Shown here one piece after another: positions 42,029-49,038 of a stretch of DNA of 64,000 bases (within the stretch, counting starts at the first letter, position 1; every line of letters begins with the position of its first letter). The notes under the pieces were generated by a model, which was not told where the DNA came from, searched no databases, and saw nothing but the letters and a program-made list of their open reading frames with translations. The position numbers and the translations under genes are program-made. This stretch comes from Chloroflexota bacterium (GTDB lineage: Bacteria; Chloroflexota; Anaerolineae; Promineifilales; Promineifilaceae): positions 1 through 64,000 of the forward strand of contig JAJRYT010000169.1 in NCBI GenBank assembly GCA_024275635.1, written 5' to 3'.

Positions 42029-43237
42029 TCATTCCTCGTTACTCAAAATGGGCTTGCCCAACAAATAATCAATCGCGGCTTGCAGTTGCGTGTCTACAAA
42101 ATCATCGGGGTTGTCCACCTCCGGCAGTGTGATCACGTAATCGGGTTCGATACCAACTTCGTGTATCCAGGATTCTTCCGGCGTGAGCCAGCGGGCAATG
42201 GTGATACGCACACCGCCTCCGTTGCTGAGCGCGTGCCAGGTTTGTACGGTTCCTTTGCCAAATGATGTTTGCCCAATCAAGACGCCGCGGCTCCGGTCGT
42301 GAATGGCCCCGGCCAGCACTTCGGAGGCACTGGCGCTGCCTTCGTCAATGAGTACGACCATAGGAATCTCTTCGGCTAATCCTTTTTTGGTTGACTCGAA
42401 GGTGTTGATGCGGCCGTTGCCAAATTCCTCTTCTAACACCACGCCTTCAGGCAGAAATTGGTCGGCGATTTCAACGACTGTTCCTAGCCCGCCGCCCGGA
42501 TTACGGCGTAAATCCAAAATCAGCCCGGTTGGATTTTCGGCCAGCAGCGCCGTTAACGCCTCTTCTACTTCCTGGCTGGTACGATTGCCAAATTGGGTGA
42601 TGCGAAGATAAGCCACTCCTTCTTCCAGCACTTCGCTGCGGACGCTGATTAATTCAACTACATCGCGGATGATGGTCACTTCCAATCGTTCGCCGTCTCG
42701 TTCGATGATCAGGGAAACGGCCGTTCCTGCTGGCCCGCGCACTAACTGCACCGCATCAAATAAATCCATTCCTGTCAGTTCAACGCCATCAGCCTGTCGC
42801 AAAATATCCCCCGGCCGTAATCCCGCTGCCTCTGCCGGGGAGCCGTCAATTGGCGAGACAATCGTGATCGCGCCGTCCACACTCTCTACTTCGGCGCCAA
42901 TTCCCTGAAACTCCCCATCCATCCGTTCTCGTGTATTTTCTTCATCTCGTGGCGACAAATAGCGCGTGTGCGGATCATCTAACACGGCCAGCATACCGTC
43001 AATCGCCCCCTCAGTTAATAGTGCATCGTCCACCGGCTGCTCATAATAGCGCGTATGAACCAACTCCCAAACCTCCCAAAAAGGGGCAAATACCTCGTCG
43101 GCATTTTCCGGCATCTCCATTGCCGGGCCAAATAAATCCACCGGAGCGGCCGGTGATTGGCCTAATAAATACCCGGCGCTAAAACCGAAAAATAGCAAAA
43201 AAATTGTCAGCAGTGTGTACAAAGAACGTGACTTCAT
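42029..43237 (-). CDS. S41-family C-terminal processing peptidase
   Basis: About 402-aa exported serine protease of the CtpA/Prc family. ATG 43237 (MKSRSLYTLLTIFLLFFGFSAGYLLG) gives a signal anchor behind GAAGGA; the track adds 12 residues. An N-terminal helical region is followed by a PDZ domain (SPIDGSPAEAAGLRPGDILRQADG, about 110-180) and the catalytic core, with the nucleophile Ser in LIDEGSASASEVLAGAIHD and the Lys in GQTSFGKGTVQTW, the usual Ser/Lys dyad. It processes or degrades proteins by their C-termini outside the membrane. Substrate unknown. Confidence 0.93.
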   Translation of the reverse strand: MKSRSLYTLLTIFLLFFGFSAGYLLGQSPAAPVDLFGPAMEMPENADEVFAPFWEVWELVHTRYYEQPVDDALLTEGAIDGMLAVLDDPHTRYLSPRDEENTRERMDGEFQGIGAEVESVDGAITIVSPIDGSPAEAAGLRPGDILRQADGVELTGMDLFDAVQLVRGPAGTAVSLIIERDGERLEVTIIRDVVELISVRSEVLEEGVAYLRITQFGNRTSQEVEEALTALLAENPTGLILDLRRNPGGGLGTVVEIADQFLPEGVVLEEEFGNGRINTFESTKKGLAEEIPMVVLIDEGSASASEVLAGAIHDRSRGVLIGQTSFGKGTVQTWHALSNGGGVRITIARWLTPEESWIHEVGIEPDYVITLPEVDNPDDFVDTQLQAAIDYLLGKPILSNEE

Positions 43238-43555
43238 CGTGTAATCCTTCTCATCAATAGTTTCGAGCATCAATTATTTTCGGCTCCCTGGAAATATGTG
43301 GAGTTTACGCAAATTCATGCGTCACCAGAATACTTCACGTTTGACGTATAACGCATGAGCAATTATCCTCTGAATTCCTGAAGGCCCTTAATTTCAAATT
43401 ATAGACCACAATCATTAGCAACAGGTAGGCTGAGGTTTAATAACAGTTAAGGATAGGGTAAATCAGAGATCTGCCGTTTCGATGTTTGGGCAAATTCGCC
43501 TCAGGGCATTGTTCGTGATTAAATATCCTTACACATCACAATTGAGGAGATTTGT

Positions 43556-44425
43556 GTGCTTATCAGCTTATTAAAAACCATGCGTCCGCGACAGTGGACG
43601 AAGAATATCTTTGTCTTTGTGGCTTTGCTGTTTGACCGTCAATTGACGAACCCGGACAGCTTTTTGCATACACTGGCAGCGTTTGCGCTGTTGTGTCTCA
43701 TGTCCAGCGCAGTTTACATCATGAATGACCTGGCCGATATCGAAAGCGACCGCCAGCACCCGGAGAAACGGGAACGGCCGTTACCCTCCGGCCAACTTGA
43801 CCCAACCATTGCCCGCGCTGCCTCCATCTTGTTTGCCCTGGGCAGCCTGGCCGCTGGGTTCGCGCTGGCGGCCAACTTCGGCTGGGTTTTGTTGGGCTAC
43901 CTGGTTATCCAAATCGCATACACCTTCTGGTTTAAACATGTCGTTTTGCTGGACGTGTTCATTATCACCACCGGCTTTGTCTTGCGCATCGCGGCTGGCG
44001 TTACCATCATTGACGTACAGCGATTCTCTCCCTGGTTGTACGTGTTTGGCGGCTTTTTGGCGTTGTTCATGGCTCTGGGCAAGCGGCGGCATGAACTGGT
44101 CTTGTTAGGCGATAATGCCCGCAGTCACCGCGCCATCCTCAATGAGTACAACCTGGATTTTATTGACCGGATGTTGGGCGTGGTGATGACCAGCGCCATC
44201 GTCTCTTACAGCCTGTACACCTTCCTGGCGGAAGGGCTGCCGGGAAATCATGTGATGATGTTGACGATTCCGTTTGTGTTGTACAGCATTTTCCGCTATC
44301 TGTACCTGATTCATGTGCAAAATGAAGGCGGCGCGCCGGAGGAGATTTTGCTGCGCGACAGGCCGTTGCAGGCGGCGGTGGGACTATTTGGAGTAGTGGT
44401 GTTTATTGCGCTTTATGTGCTTTAG
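43556..44425 (+). CDS. UbiA-family prenyltransferase (decaprenyl-phosphate phosphoribosyltransferase-like)
   Basis: 289-aa integral membrane protein with about eight helices. GTG start behind GAGGAG. The first Asp-rich motif is NDLADIESDRQHPEKRERPLPSG and the second lies in YNLDFIDRMLG. These and MRPRQWTKNIFVFVAL near the start match the branch of UbiA that includes the mycobacterial DprE-pathway enzyme, which moves phosphoribose to polyprenyl phosphate. Another prenyl-dependent reaction is possible. Mevalonate kinase follows on the same strand, so polyisoprenoid metabolism links the two. Confidence 0.8.
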   Translation: MLISLLKTMRPRQWTKNIFVFVALLFDRQLTNPDSFLHTLAAFALLCLMSSAVYIMNDLADIESDRQHPEKRERPLPSGQLDPTIARAASILFALGSLAAGFALAANFGWVLLGYLVIQIAYTFWFKHVVLLDVFIITTGFVLRIAAGVTIIDVQRFSPWLYVFGGFLALFMALGKRRHELVLLGDNARSHRAILNEYNLDFIDRMLGVVMTSAIVSYSLYTFLAEGLPGNHVMMLTIPFVLYSIFRYLYLIHVQNEGGAPEEILLRDRPLQAAVGLFGVVVFIALYVL

Positions 44426-44426
44426 C

Positions 44427-44470
44427 GATGAGGGATGAGGACTGAGCGCTCATCCCTCGTTCCTCATTCC
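44427..44470. repeat. Fold-back repeat GATGAGGGATGAGG / CCTCGTTCCTCATTCC
   Basis: Purine-rich words just after the UbiA stop are followed by AGCGCT and their approximate complement. The vocabulary is shared with 10411-10472 and 48962-49028. Confidence 0.7.
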
Positions 44471-44471
44471 T

Positions 44472-45422
44472 ATGATAGCTTCTGCTCCCGGCAAAATTAT
44501 TCTATTTGGCGAACATGCCGTGGTATACGGCCGTCCCGCCATCGCTGCCCCCGTTTCTCAAGTGAGGGCAACGGCCGTTGTCACCCCCAACGAAGGCGAA
44601 GGCGTGCGCATCATTGCTCCCGACCTGGACGCCGATTTTCTGCTCGATGAAGCCGACCAGTCCGACGCGCTGGTGGCGACGATGCGGCAAATCCAGACGG
44701 CCGCCGGATTAGCCCGTCTGCCCAATCTCACGGTAACAGTCCGCAGCGATATCCCCATTGCCAGCGGGCTGGGCAGCGGCGCAGCCATCACGGCCGCCGT
44801 TATTCGCGCCGTAGCCGGGCAGTTGGGGCTGGCCCGTCTGGCCACGGATGAATGGGTGTCTGGTTTGACGTATGAAGTGGAGAAGATTCATCACGGTACG
44901 CCCAGCGGGATTGATAATACGGTGGTGGCCTATGAAAAGCCGGTTTATTTTGTACGGCAGCAGCCCCGGAATATCATTGAGACGTTTAAGGTGAAACGAC
45001 CGTTACGCCTCCTCGTCGCCGATACAGGGGTACGCAGTTCCACCAAAATCGCGGTGGGCGATGTGCGCCGCCATTGGGAAGCAGCCCCGATCCAATTTGA
45101 AGCTTTGTTTGACGGCTGCGGCCGGATTGCCGCCGCCGCCCGCACCGCCATTGAAGCCGGCGATGTGACCGCAATCGGCCGTTTGATGACCGAAAATCAA
45201 CGCCTGCTGGTTGAAATGACCGTATCATCGCCGGAATTAGATGCTTTGGTCGCGGCCGCGCTGCGGGCCGGGGCATTGGGGGCCAAGCTCAGCGGAGCCG
45301 GCCGGGGAGGGAATATGATTGCCCTGGTAGAAGATGAAGAAATGGAAACGGCCGTGCGTCAGGCCCTCCTCGCTGCCAACGCCCATACCGTCCTTACCAC
45401 AACCATCAAAAGCAGAAATTAG
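44472..45422 (+). CDS. mvk: Mevalonate kinase
   Basis: 316-aa GHMP kinase that phosphorylates mevalonate. Motif 1 is SAPGKIILFGEHAVVYGRPAIAAP (residues 4-27), motif 2 the ATP loop PIASGLGSGAAITAAVIRA (about 95), motif 3 KLSGAGRGGNMIALV near the C-terminus. KIHHGTPSGIDNTV is diagnostic for mevalonate kinases. Together with mvaA, HMG-CoA synthase and thiolase at 28.7-33 kb it completes the upper pathway to phosphomevalonate; the later kinase and decarboxylase steps are not in the window. Confidence 0.95.
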   Translation: MIASAPGKIILFGEHAVVYGRPAIAAPVSQVRATAVVTPNEGEGVRIIAPDLDADFLLDEADQSDALVATMRQIQTAAGLARLPNLTVTVRSDIPIASGLGSGAAITAAVIRAVAGQLGLARLATDEWVSGLTYEVEKIHHGTPSGIDNTVVAYEKPVYFVRQQPRNIIETFKVKRPLRLLVADTGVRSSTKIAVGDVRRHWEAAPIQFEALFDGCGRIAAAARTAIEAGDVTAIGRLMTENQRLLVEMTVSSPELDALVAAALRAGALGAKLSGAGRGGNMIALVEDEEMETAVRQALLAANAHTVLTTTIKSRN

Positions 45423-45492
45423 AAAGCAAAACCCGATTTCACCTTCTGCCTTCTACCGCCCTTTGTGTTATGATTGGGCCGGTCTGAGAAAC

Positions 45493-45519
45493 AAAAAAGC
45501 CCGCCCCAGGGGCCGGCCT
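45493..45519 (-). terminator. Rho-independent terminator of rpmB
   Basis: Read on the minus strand, GCCGGCCCC-T-GGGGCGGGC forms a 9-bp stem with one mismatch and a tight loop, followed by TTTTTTG. It lies about 50 bp past the rpmB stop. Confidence 0.8.
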
Positions 45520-45567
45520 TTTAGCTGTCGGCGGATAGGTATCCACCGGGCAATTAACAAACCAAAC

Positions 45568-45744
45568 TTACTTAGAAAGCGTCTTCAAACAGCGCGTGCA
45601 AACGTACTTACGAACCTTACGGTTGCCTTCGTGCAGCGTCATCCGCTGGATATTGGGCTTAAATTGACGCTTTGTCTTTTTCTGTGAGAAGCTCACGTTG
45701 TGGCCTGTCATCGGCCCTTTGCCACATATTTCACATTTGGCCAT
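45568..45744 (-). CDS. rpmB: Large-subunit ribosomal protein bL28
   Basis: 58-aa ribosomal protein. ATG 45744 gives [21 protein letters not shown], the standard bL28 start; the 12 extra residues in the track come from the leader. It keeps both Cys pairs (CEIC and CTRC), so it is the zinc-binding form. It is divergent from asp23-fakA, as in Firmicutes. It has its own promoter, a 5' hairpin and a terminator. Confidence 0.97.
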   Translation of the reverse strand: MAKCEICGKGPMTGHNVSFSQKKTKRQFKPNIQRMTLHEGNRKVRKYVCTRCLKTLSK

Positions 45745-45770
45745 AATTACACCTCGCCGGGACAAATTAA

Positions 45771-45792
45771 AAGCGACCAACTGCGGTCGCTT
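45771..45792 (-). promoter_or_regulatory. Hairpin in the rpmB 5' leader (AAGCGACC / GGTCGCTT)
   Basis: A perfect 8-bp stem with a 6-base loop sits between the predicted transcription start (about 45809) and the rpmB ATG (45744). Ribosomal protein leaders often carry binding sites for autoregulation, so this is a candidate. No known bL28 leader motif was matched. Confidence 0.45.
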
Positions 45793-45815
45793 GATTTCAA
45801 AATGAACAGCTTGCG

Positions 45816-45844
45816 ATTATAATCGAAGGTATATGATTTTGCAA
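45816..45844 (-). promoter_or_regulatory. Sigma-70-type promoter of rpmB
   Basis: On the minus strand TTGCAA (45844-45839), a 17-base spacer and TATAAT (45821-45816). This is close to consensus and gives a leader of about 65 nt. Confidence 0.75.
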
Positions 45845-45869
45845 ACAAAATTCAAGATAAAAGGCAAGA

Positions 45870-45935
45870 CTAAAGACTACGGGACTAAAGACCACGAGAC
45901 TACAAGAGTAAAGACTTCGAGACTATATCATTCAT
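45870..45935. repeat. GACTAAAGACTAC word repeat before asp23-1
   Basis: Imperfect copies of GACTAAAGACTACGG and GAGACTACAAGAGTAAAGAC, of the same kind as the other word-repeat gaps. Here no complementary half is seen nearby. Confidence 0.6.
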
Positions 45936-45951
45936 TAATTCGGGAGAAGAC

Positions 45952-46314
45952 ATGCCGGTTAAAGAAGATCCATTAGGAACGATTGATATTTCGACAACGG
46001 CCGTTATCACCATCGCCAGCCAGGCCATCAACCAATGTTACGGCGTGGTAGGCATGGCCAACAAAAATCTGGTTAACGGCATTGCCAACCTGCTGTCGCG
46101 GGAGAGCCATCGCGGCCTGGAAGTAACCATCGAAGAAGACGCCATCACGATAGATGTGTACGTCATCGTTGAGTATGGCGTGCGCATCCGAGCCGTTGCC
46201 GAAAGCGTCCAAAACACCGTTAAATTTCACGTAGAAAAGTCGCTGGGGTTGCCCGTAAAGGCTGTCAACGTGTATATTCAAGGGTTGCGCTTAACCAAGG
46301 AGAAATCAGAATAA
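45952..46314 (+). CDS. Asp23/Gls24 family protein (YloU-like)
   Basis: 120-aa protein of the Asp23 family: small proteins of two beta-alpha units, with TTAVITIASQAINQCYGVVGMANKN at the start and YVIVEYGVRIRAVAESVQNTVKFHVEKSLG later. In Firmicutes the family is linked to cell-envelope homeostasis. As in Bacillus (yloU-yloV) it immediately precedes fakA. GGGAGAAG precedes the ATG. A second family member lies at 55256. Confidence 0.92.
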   Translation: MPVKEDPLGTIDISTTAVITIASQAINQCYGVVGMANKNLVNGIANLLSRESHRGLEVTIEEDAITIDVYVIVEYGVRIRAVAESVQNTVKFHVEKSLGLPVKAVNVYIQGLRLTKEKSE

Positions 46315-46378
46315 GTATCAAACGTGAAACATCAATTATCCCGACGTTTCACGCAGCAACCTTCATGAGGAATCACCA

Positions 46379-48061
46379 GTGACACAAACGATACTTGCCA
46401 CACCAACACCGCCGCAGAAATGGCTGCAATGCAACGGACAGCAGCTGCGAAAACTGGCCCAGGCCGGCCTGCTTTGGCTGGACAAACATCATCGGGTCGT
46501 CAATGAACTAAATGTCTTCCCCGTCCCTGACGGCGATACCGGAACCAACATGCTGCTGACGATGAAATCAGCCTGCAGCCGCATTCAAGACAGTGAGGAG
46601 ATGCATGTCGGTAAAGTGGCTGGCGAGCTGGCGCATGGCGCCTTGATGGGCGCGCGGGGCAATTCCGGCGTCATCCTCAGCCAAATCTGGCGCGGCCTGG
46701 CGAAAGGATTGAAAGAGAAGGAAACGTTTGACGCCTATGATCTGGCCCAGGCTTTCCAGGATGCGTCCGATACCGCTTATGGCGGCGTCATGCGCCCGGT
46801 CGAAGGAACCATCCTTACCATCATCCGCGAAGGCGCCGAGGAAGCCCAGGATGCGGCCGAAAAGAGCCGCGATTTGCGCTTTGTTTTGGAACGGGTGCAG
46901 GAACGTTGCGAACAGGCATTGGAACGCACGCCCGACTTACTGCCTGTCCTGAAGCAGGCCGGGGTCGTAGACTCGGGCGGAAAAGGGCTGGTCTACCTGT
47001 TTGAAGGGATGCTGCGTTATGTCAATGGTGAATTGGCCGGTGTGGCTGAAGAACTGGCCCAGGGGAAAATGGCGGCCGACCTCCCGGCGCAGGCGTTGGC
47101 GGTTCCTGAAGGCGGCGTGCTGGAAAACCCCTATGATGTGCAGTTTATCCTGATGGGCAGCGATTTAGATGTGGCGACGGTGCGTGATCGCATTGATGCG
47201 ATGGGCGACTCCACGGTGGTTGTCGGCGATGAGACGACGATTAAGGTGCATATCCATGTGCAGGATCCGGGGAAACCATTGAGTTATGGGATCAGCTTGG
47301 GCGCGATCACCGATGTGGTCGTAGAAAATATGCAGGAACAGATGGAGGATATTATCAATGCGGCAGCGGGGACGGTGCAAGTGGCTCCGGCCACAGTGCA
47401 GCCGGGGCAGATTGGTGTAGTGGCGGTGGCTGCCGGTGATGGTCTGGCGAATATTTTCTGTAGCCTGGGGGCGGCGTTTGTGGTGAATGGCGGGCAGACG
47501 AATAATCCCAGCACAGAGGAGATTTTCCAGGCGATTCAAGATGTGCCGACGGATAAAGTCATTATTTTGCCGAATAATAAAAATATTATTCTGGCGGCGG
47601 AAGCAGCCCGTGATTTAAGCCCGAAGCAGGTAGCAGTAATTCCTTCGCGCACTGCACCGCAGGGGTTTAGTGCGATGATGGCTTTGAACCCGGATGGGGA
47701 TCTGGCGGAAACGGCCGCTTCTATGCAAACTGCGCTCGATTATGTCACCACTGGTGAAATTACCCGTGCAACCCGTTCGGTGGAACTGGATGGGGTGGCT
47801 GTTCAGGAAGGCGAAATTATTGGGTTGGTAGACGGCCGTCTCCGCGTATCCGGCAGCGATATGAACGATTCCATTACCAAAGTGTTGGCCGATATGGAGA
47901 TGGCCGAGTGCGAACTCGTTTCCCTTTACTTTGGACAAGATGTGACCGCAGAAGAAGCGGCGGCCGTGGCTAAATTGATTGCCGAACAATACCCTGATGT
48001 AGAAGTAGAAACCCTATTCGGCGGTCAGGCGCACTACTTCTACATTCTGGGCGCGGAATAA
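46379..48061 (+). CDS. fakA: Fatty acid kinase catalytic subunit FakA (DAK2/YloV)
   Basis: 560-aa enzyme that phosphorylates fatty acids held by a FakB (DegV) protein, feeding phospholipid synthesis. GTG start behind GAGG. An N-terminal Dak2 ATP-binding domain (about 20-215) carries NVFPVPDGDTGTNMLLTMKSA (Mg-binding Asps) and HGALMGARGNSGVILSQIWRG. A middle DUF1949/FakA-type region (DVQFILMGSDLD, about 250) and a C-terminal DegV-like domain (about 330-560, LPNNKNIILAAEAA) follow. The partner fakB is next, 57 bp on. A phospholipid role through PlsX/PlsY is family knowledge; PlsX is not in this window. Confidence 0.95.
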   Translation: MTQTILATPTPPQKWLQCNGQQLRKLAQAGLLWLDKHHRVVNELNVFPVPDGDTGTNMLLTMKSACSRIQDSEEMHVGKVAGELAHGALMGARGNSGVILSQIWRGLAKGLKEKETFDAYDLAQAFQDASDTAYGGVMRPVEGTILTIIREGAEEAQDAAEKSRDLRFVLERVQERCEQALERTPDLLPVLKQAGVVDSGGKGLVYLFEGMLRYVNGELAGVAEELAQGKMAADLPAQALAVPEGGVLENPYDVQFILMGSDLDVATVRDRIDAMGDSTVVVGDETTIKVHIHVQDPGKPLSYGISLGAITDVVVENMQEQMEDIINAAAGTVQVAPATVQPGQIGVVAVAAGDGLANIFCSLGAAFVVNGGQTNNPSTEEIFQAIQDVPTDKVIILPNNKNIILAAEAARDLSPKQVAVIPSRTAPQGFSAMMALNPDGDLAETAASMQTALDYVTTGEITRATRSVELDGVAVQEGEIIGLVDGRLRVSGSDMNDSITKVLADMEMAECELVSLYFGQDVTAEEAAAVAKLIAEQYPDVEVETLFGGQAHYFYILGAE

Positions 48062-48070
48062 ATTCATTTA

Positions 48071-48106
48071 GAGATTAGAGACTAGTTTTCTCCAATCTCT
48101 AATCTC
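48071..48106. repeat. Fold-back repeat GAGATTAGAGA / TCTCTAATCTC
   Basis: 11-bp perfect arms, 14 bases apart, in the fakA-fakB gap. It is followed directly by the fakB start region. Confidence 0.75.
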
Positions 48107-48118
48107 TAATTTGCCTCC

Positions 48119-48964
48119 ATGACTATCAAAATCGTAACCGACAGCGCCTGCGATGTTCCTGAAGCCATTGCCGCCCAACTGGGCATTACGGTTGTGCCCG
48201 TGTATATAAACATCGGCGAGGAGAGCTACCGGGAGGGAGTTGACCTCCCGCGCCGCATATTTTACGAACAACTGCCCGGCTACCGCAGCTACCCGACAAC
48301 AGCTGCGCCGTCCGTTGGCGCGTTCACTGAAGTATACGAGCGATTAGCGCGGGAGGGCGCTGTTGAGGTTTTGTCCCTCCACGTGGCCTCCGGCCTCAGC
48401 GCCGTTTATAATGCCGCCCGATTGGGCGCGGCCGCCCAAAATTTGGTTCCCGTTACGTTGTTTGATTCCCAGCAAATTACGTTGGGGGCCGGGTTATTAA
48501 TCATGCTGGCGGCAGAAATGGCCGCCGCCGGACGCAGCATGGCCGAAATTCTGGACATGCTTAATGAGCGCGTTAATCGCGCTTACGTGTTTGGCATGTT
48601 GGACGGCCTGGAAGCGCTGCGGTGCAGCGGTCGGGTCAGCTTGATGCAATTTGGCCTGGGAACGCTTTTACAAATTAAACCGGTGATGATGATTCATCAA
48701 GGCGTCGTATCGGTAGCGGCTAAAATTCGGACCCGTAAACGCTCCATTCAACACGCATTGGAACTGGTGTCCGGATTTGGCCCTTTTGAACGATTGGCTA
48801 TTATTCATGTACATGCGCCGGAAGCAGCCGAACATCTGCGGCAGCAGGCGGCGCATCTCTTTCCGCAGGGACTCCCGCTCTTAACGGCCGAAATTACTCC
48901 AGCTATTGGCATTCATCTGGGATTAGGCGCGATCGGGTTTGCCTGCATAACTAAAAAGGAATGA
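48119..48964 (+). CDS. fakB: DegV-family fatty-acid-binding protein FakB
   Basis: 281-aa protein that presents a bound fatty acid to FakA. Typical start KIVTDSACDVPEAIAAQLGITVVPVYI, then SYPTTAAPSVGAFTEVYERL, and the fatty-acid-head contacts region LSLHVASGLSAVYNAARLGA. LEALRCSGRVS and IKPVMMIHQGVV follow as usual. The gene abuts recG after a fold-back repeat, so the operon asp23-fakA-fakB-recG is likely. Confidence 0.94.
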   Translation: MTIKIVTDSACDVPEAIAAQLGITVVPVYINIGEESYREGVDLPRRIFYEQLPGYRSYPTTAAPSVGAFTEVYERLAREGAVEVLSLHVASGLSAVYNAARLGAAAQNLVPVTLFDSQQITLGAGLLIMLAAEMAAAGRSMAEILDMLNERVNRAYVFGMLDGLEALRCSGRVSLMQFGLGTLLQIKPVMMIHQGVVSVAAKIRTRKRSIQHALELVSGFGPFERLAIIHVHAPEAAEHLRQQAAHLFPQGLPLLTAEITPAIGIHLGLGAIGFACITKKE

Positions 48965-49028
48965 GGGACGAGGAATTAAGGAATGAGGGGAGCGAGCGCT
49001 CAAAACTCATTCCTCATTCCTCATCCCT
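48962..49028. repeat. Fold-back repeat between fakB and recG
   Basis: GAGGGACGAGGAATTAAGGAATGAGG is followed by AGCGAGCGCT and CTCATTCCTCATTCCTCATCCC. Translation of this repeat gives the false N-terminus of the recG ORF. Confidence 0.8.
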
Positions 49029-49038
49029 AACTTATCTT

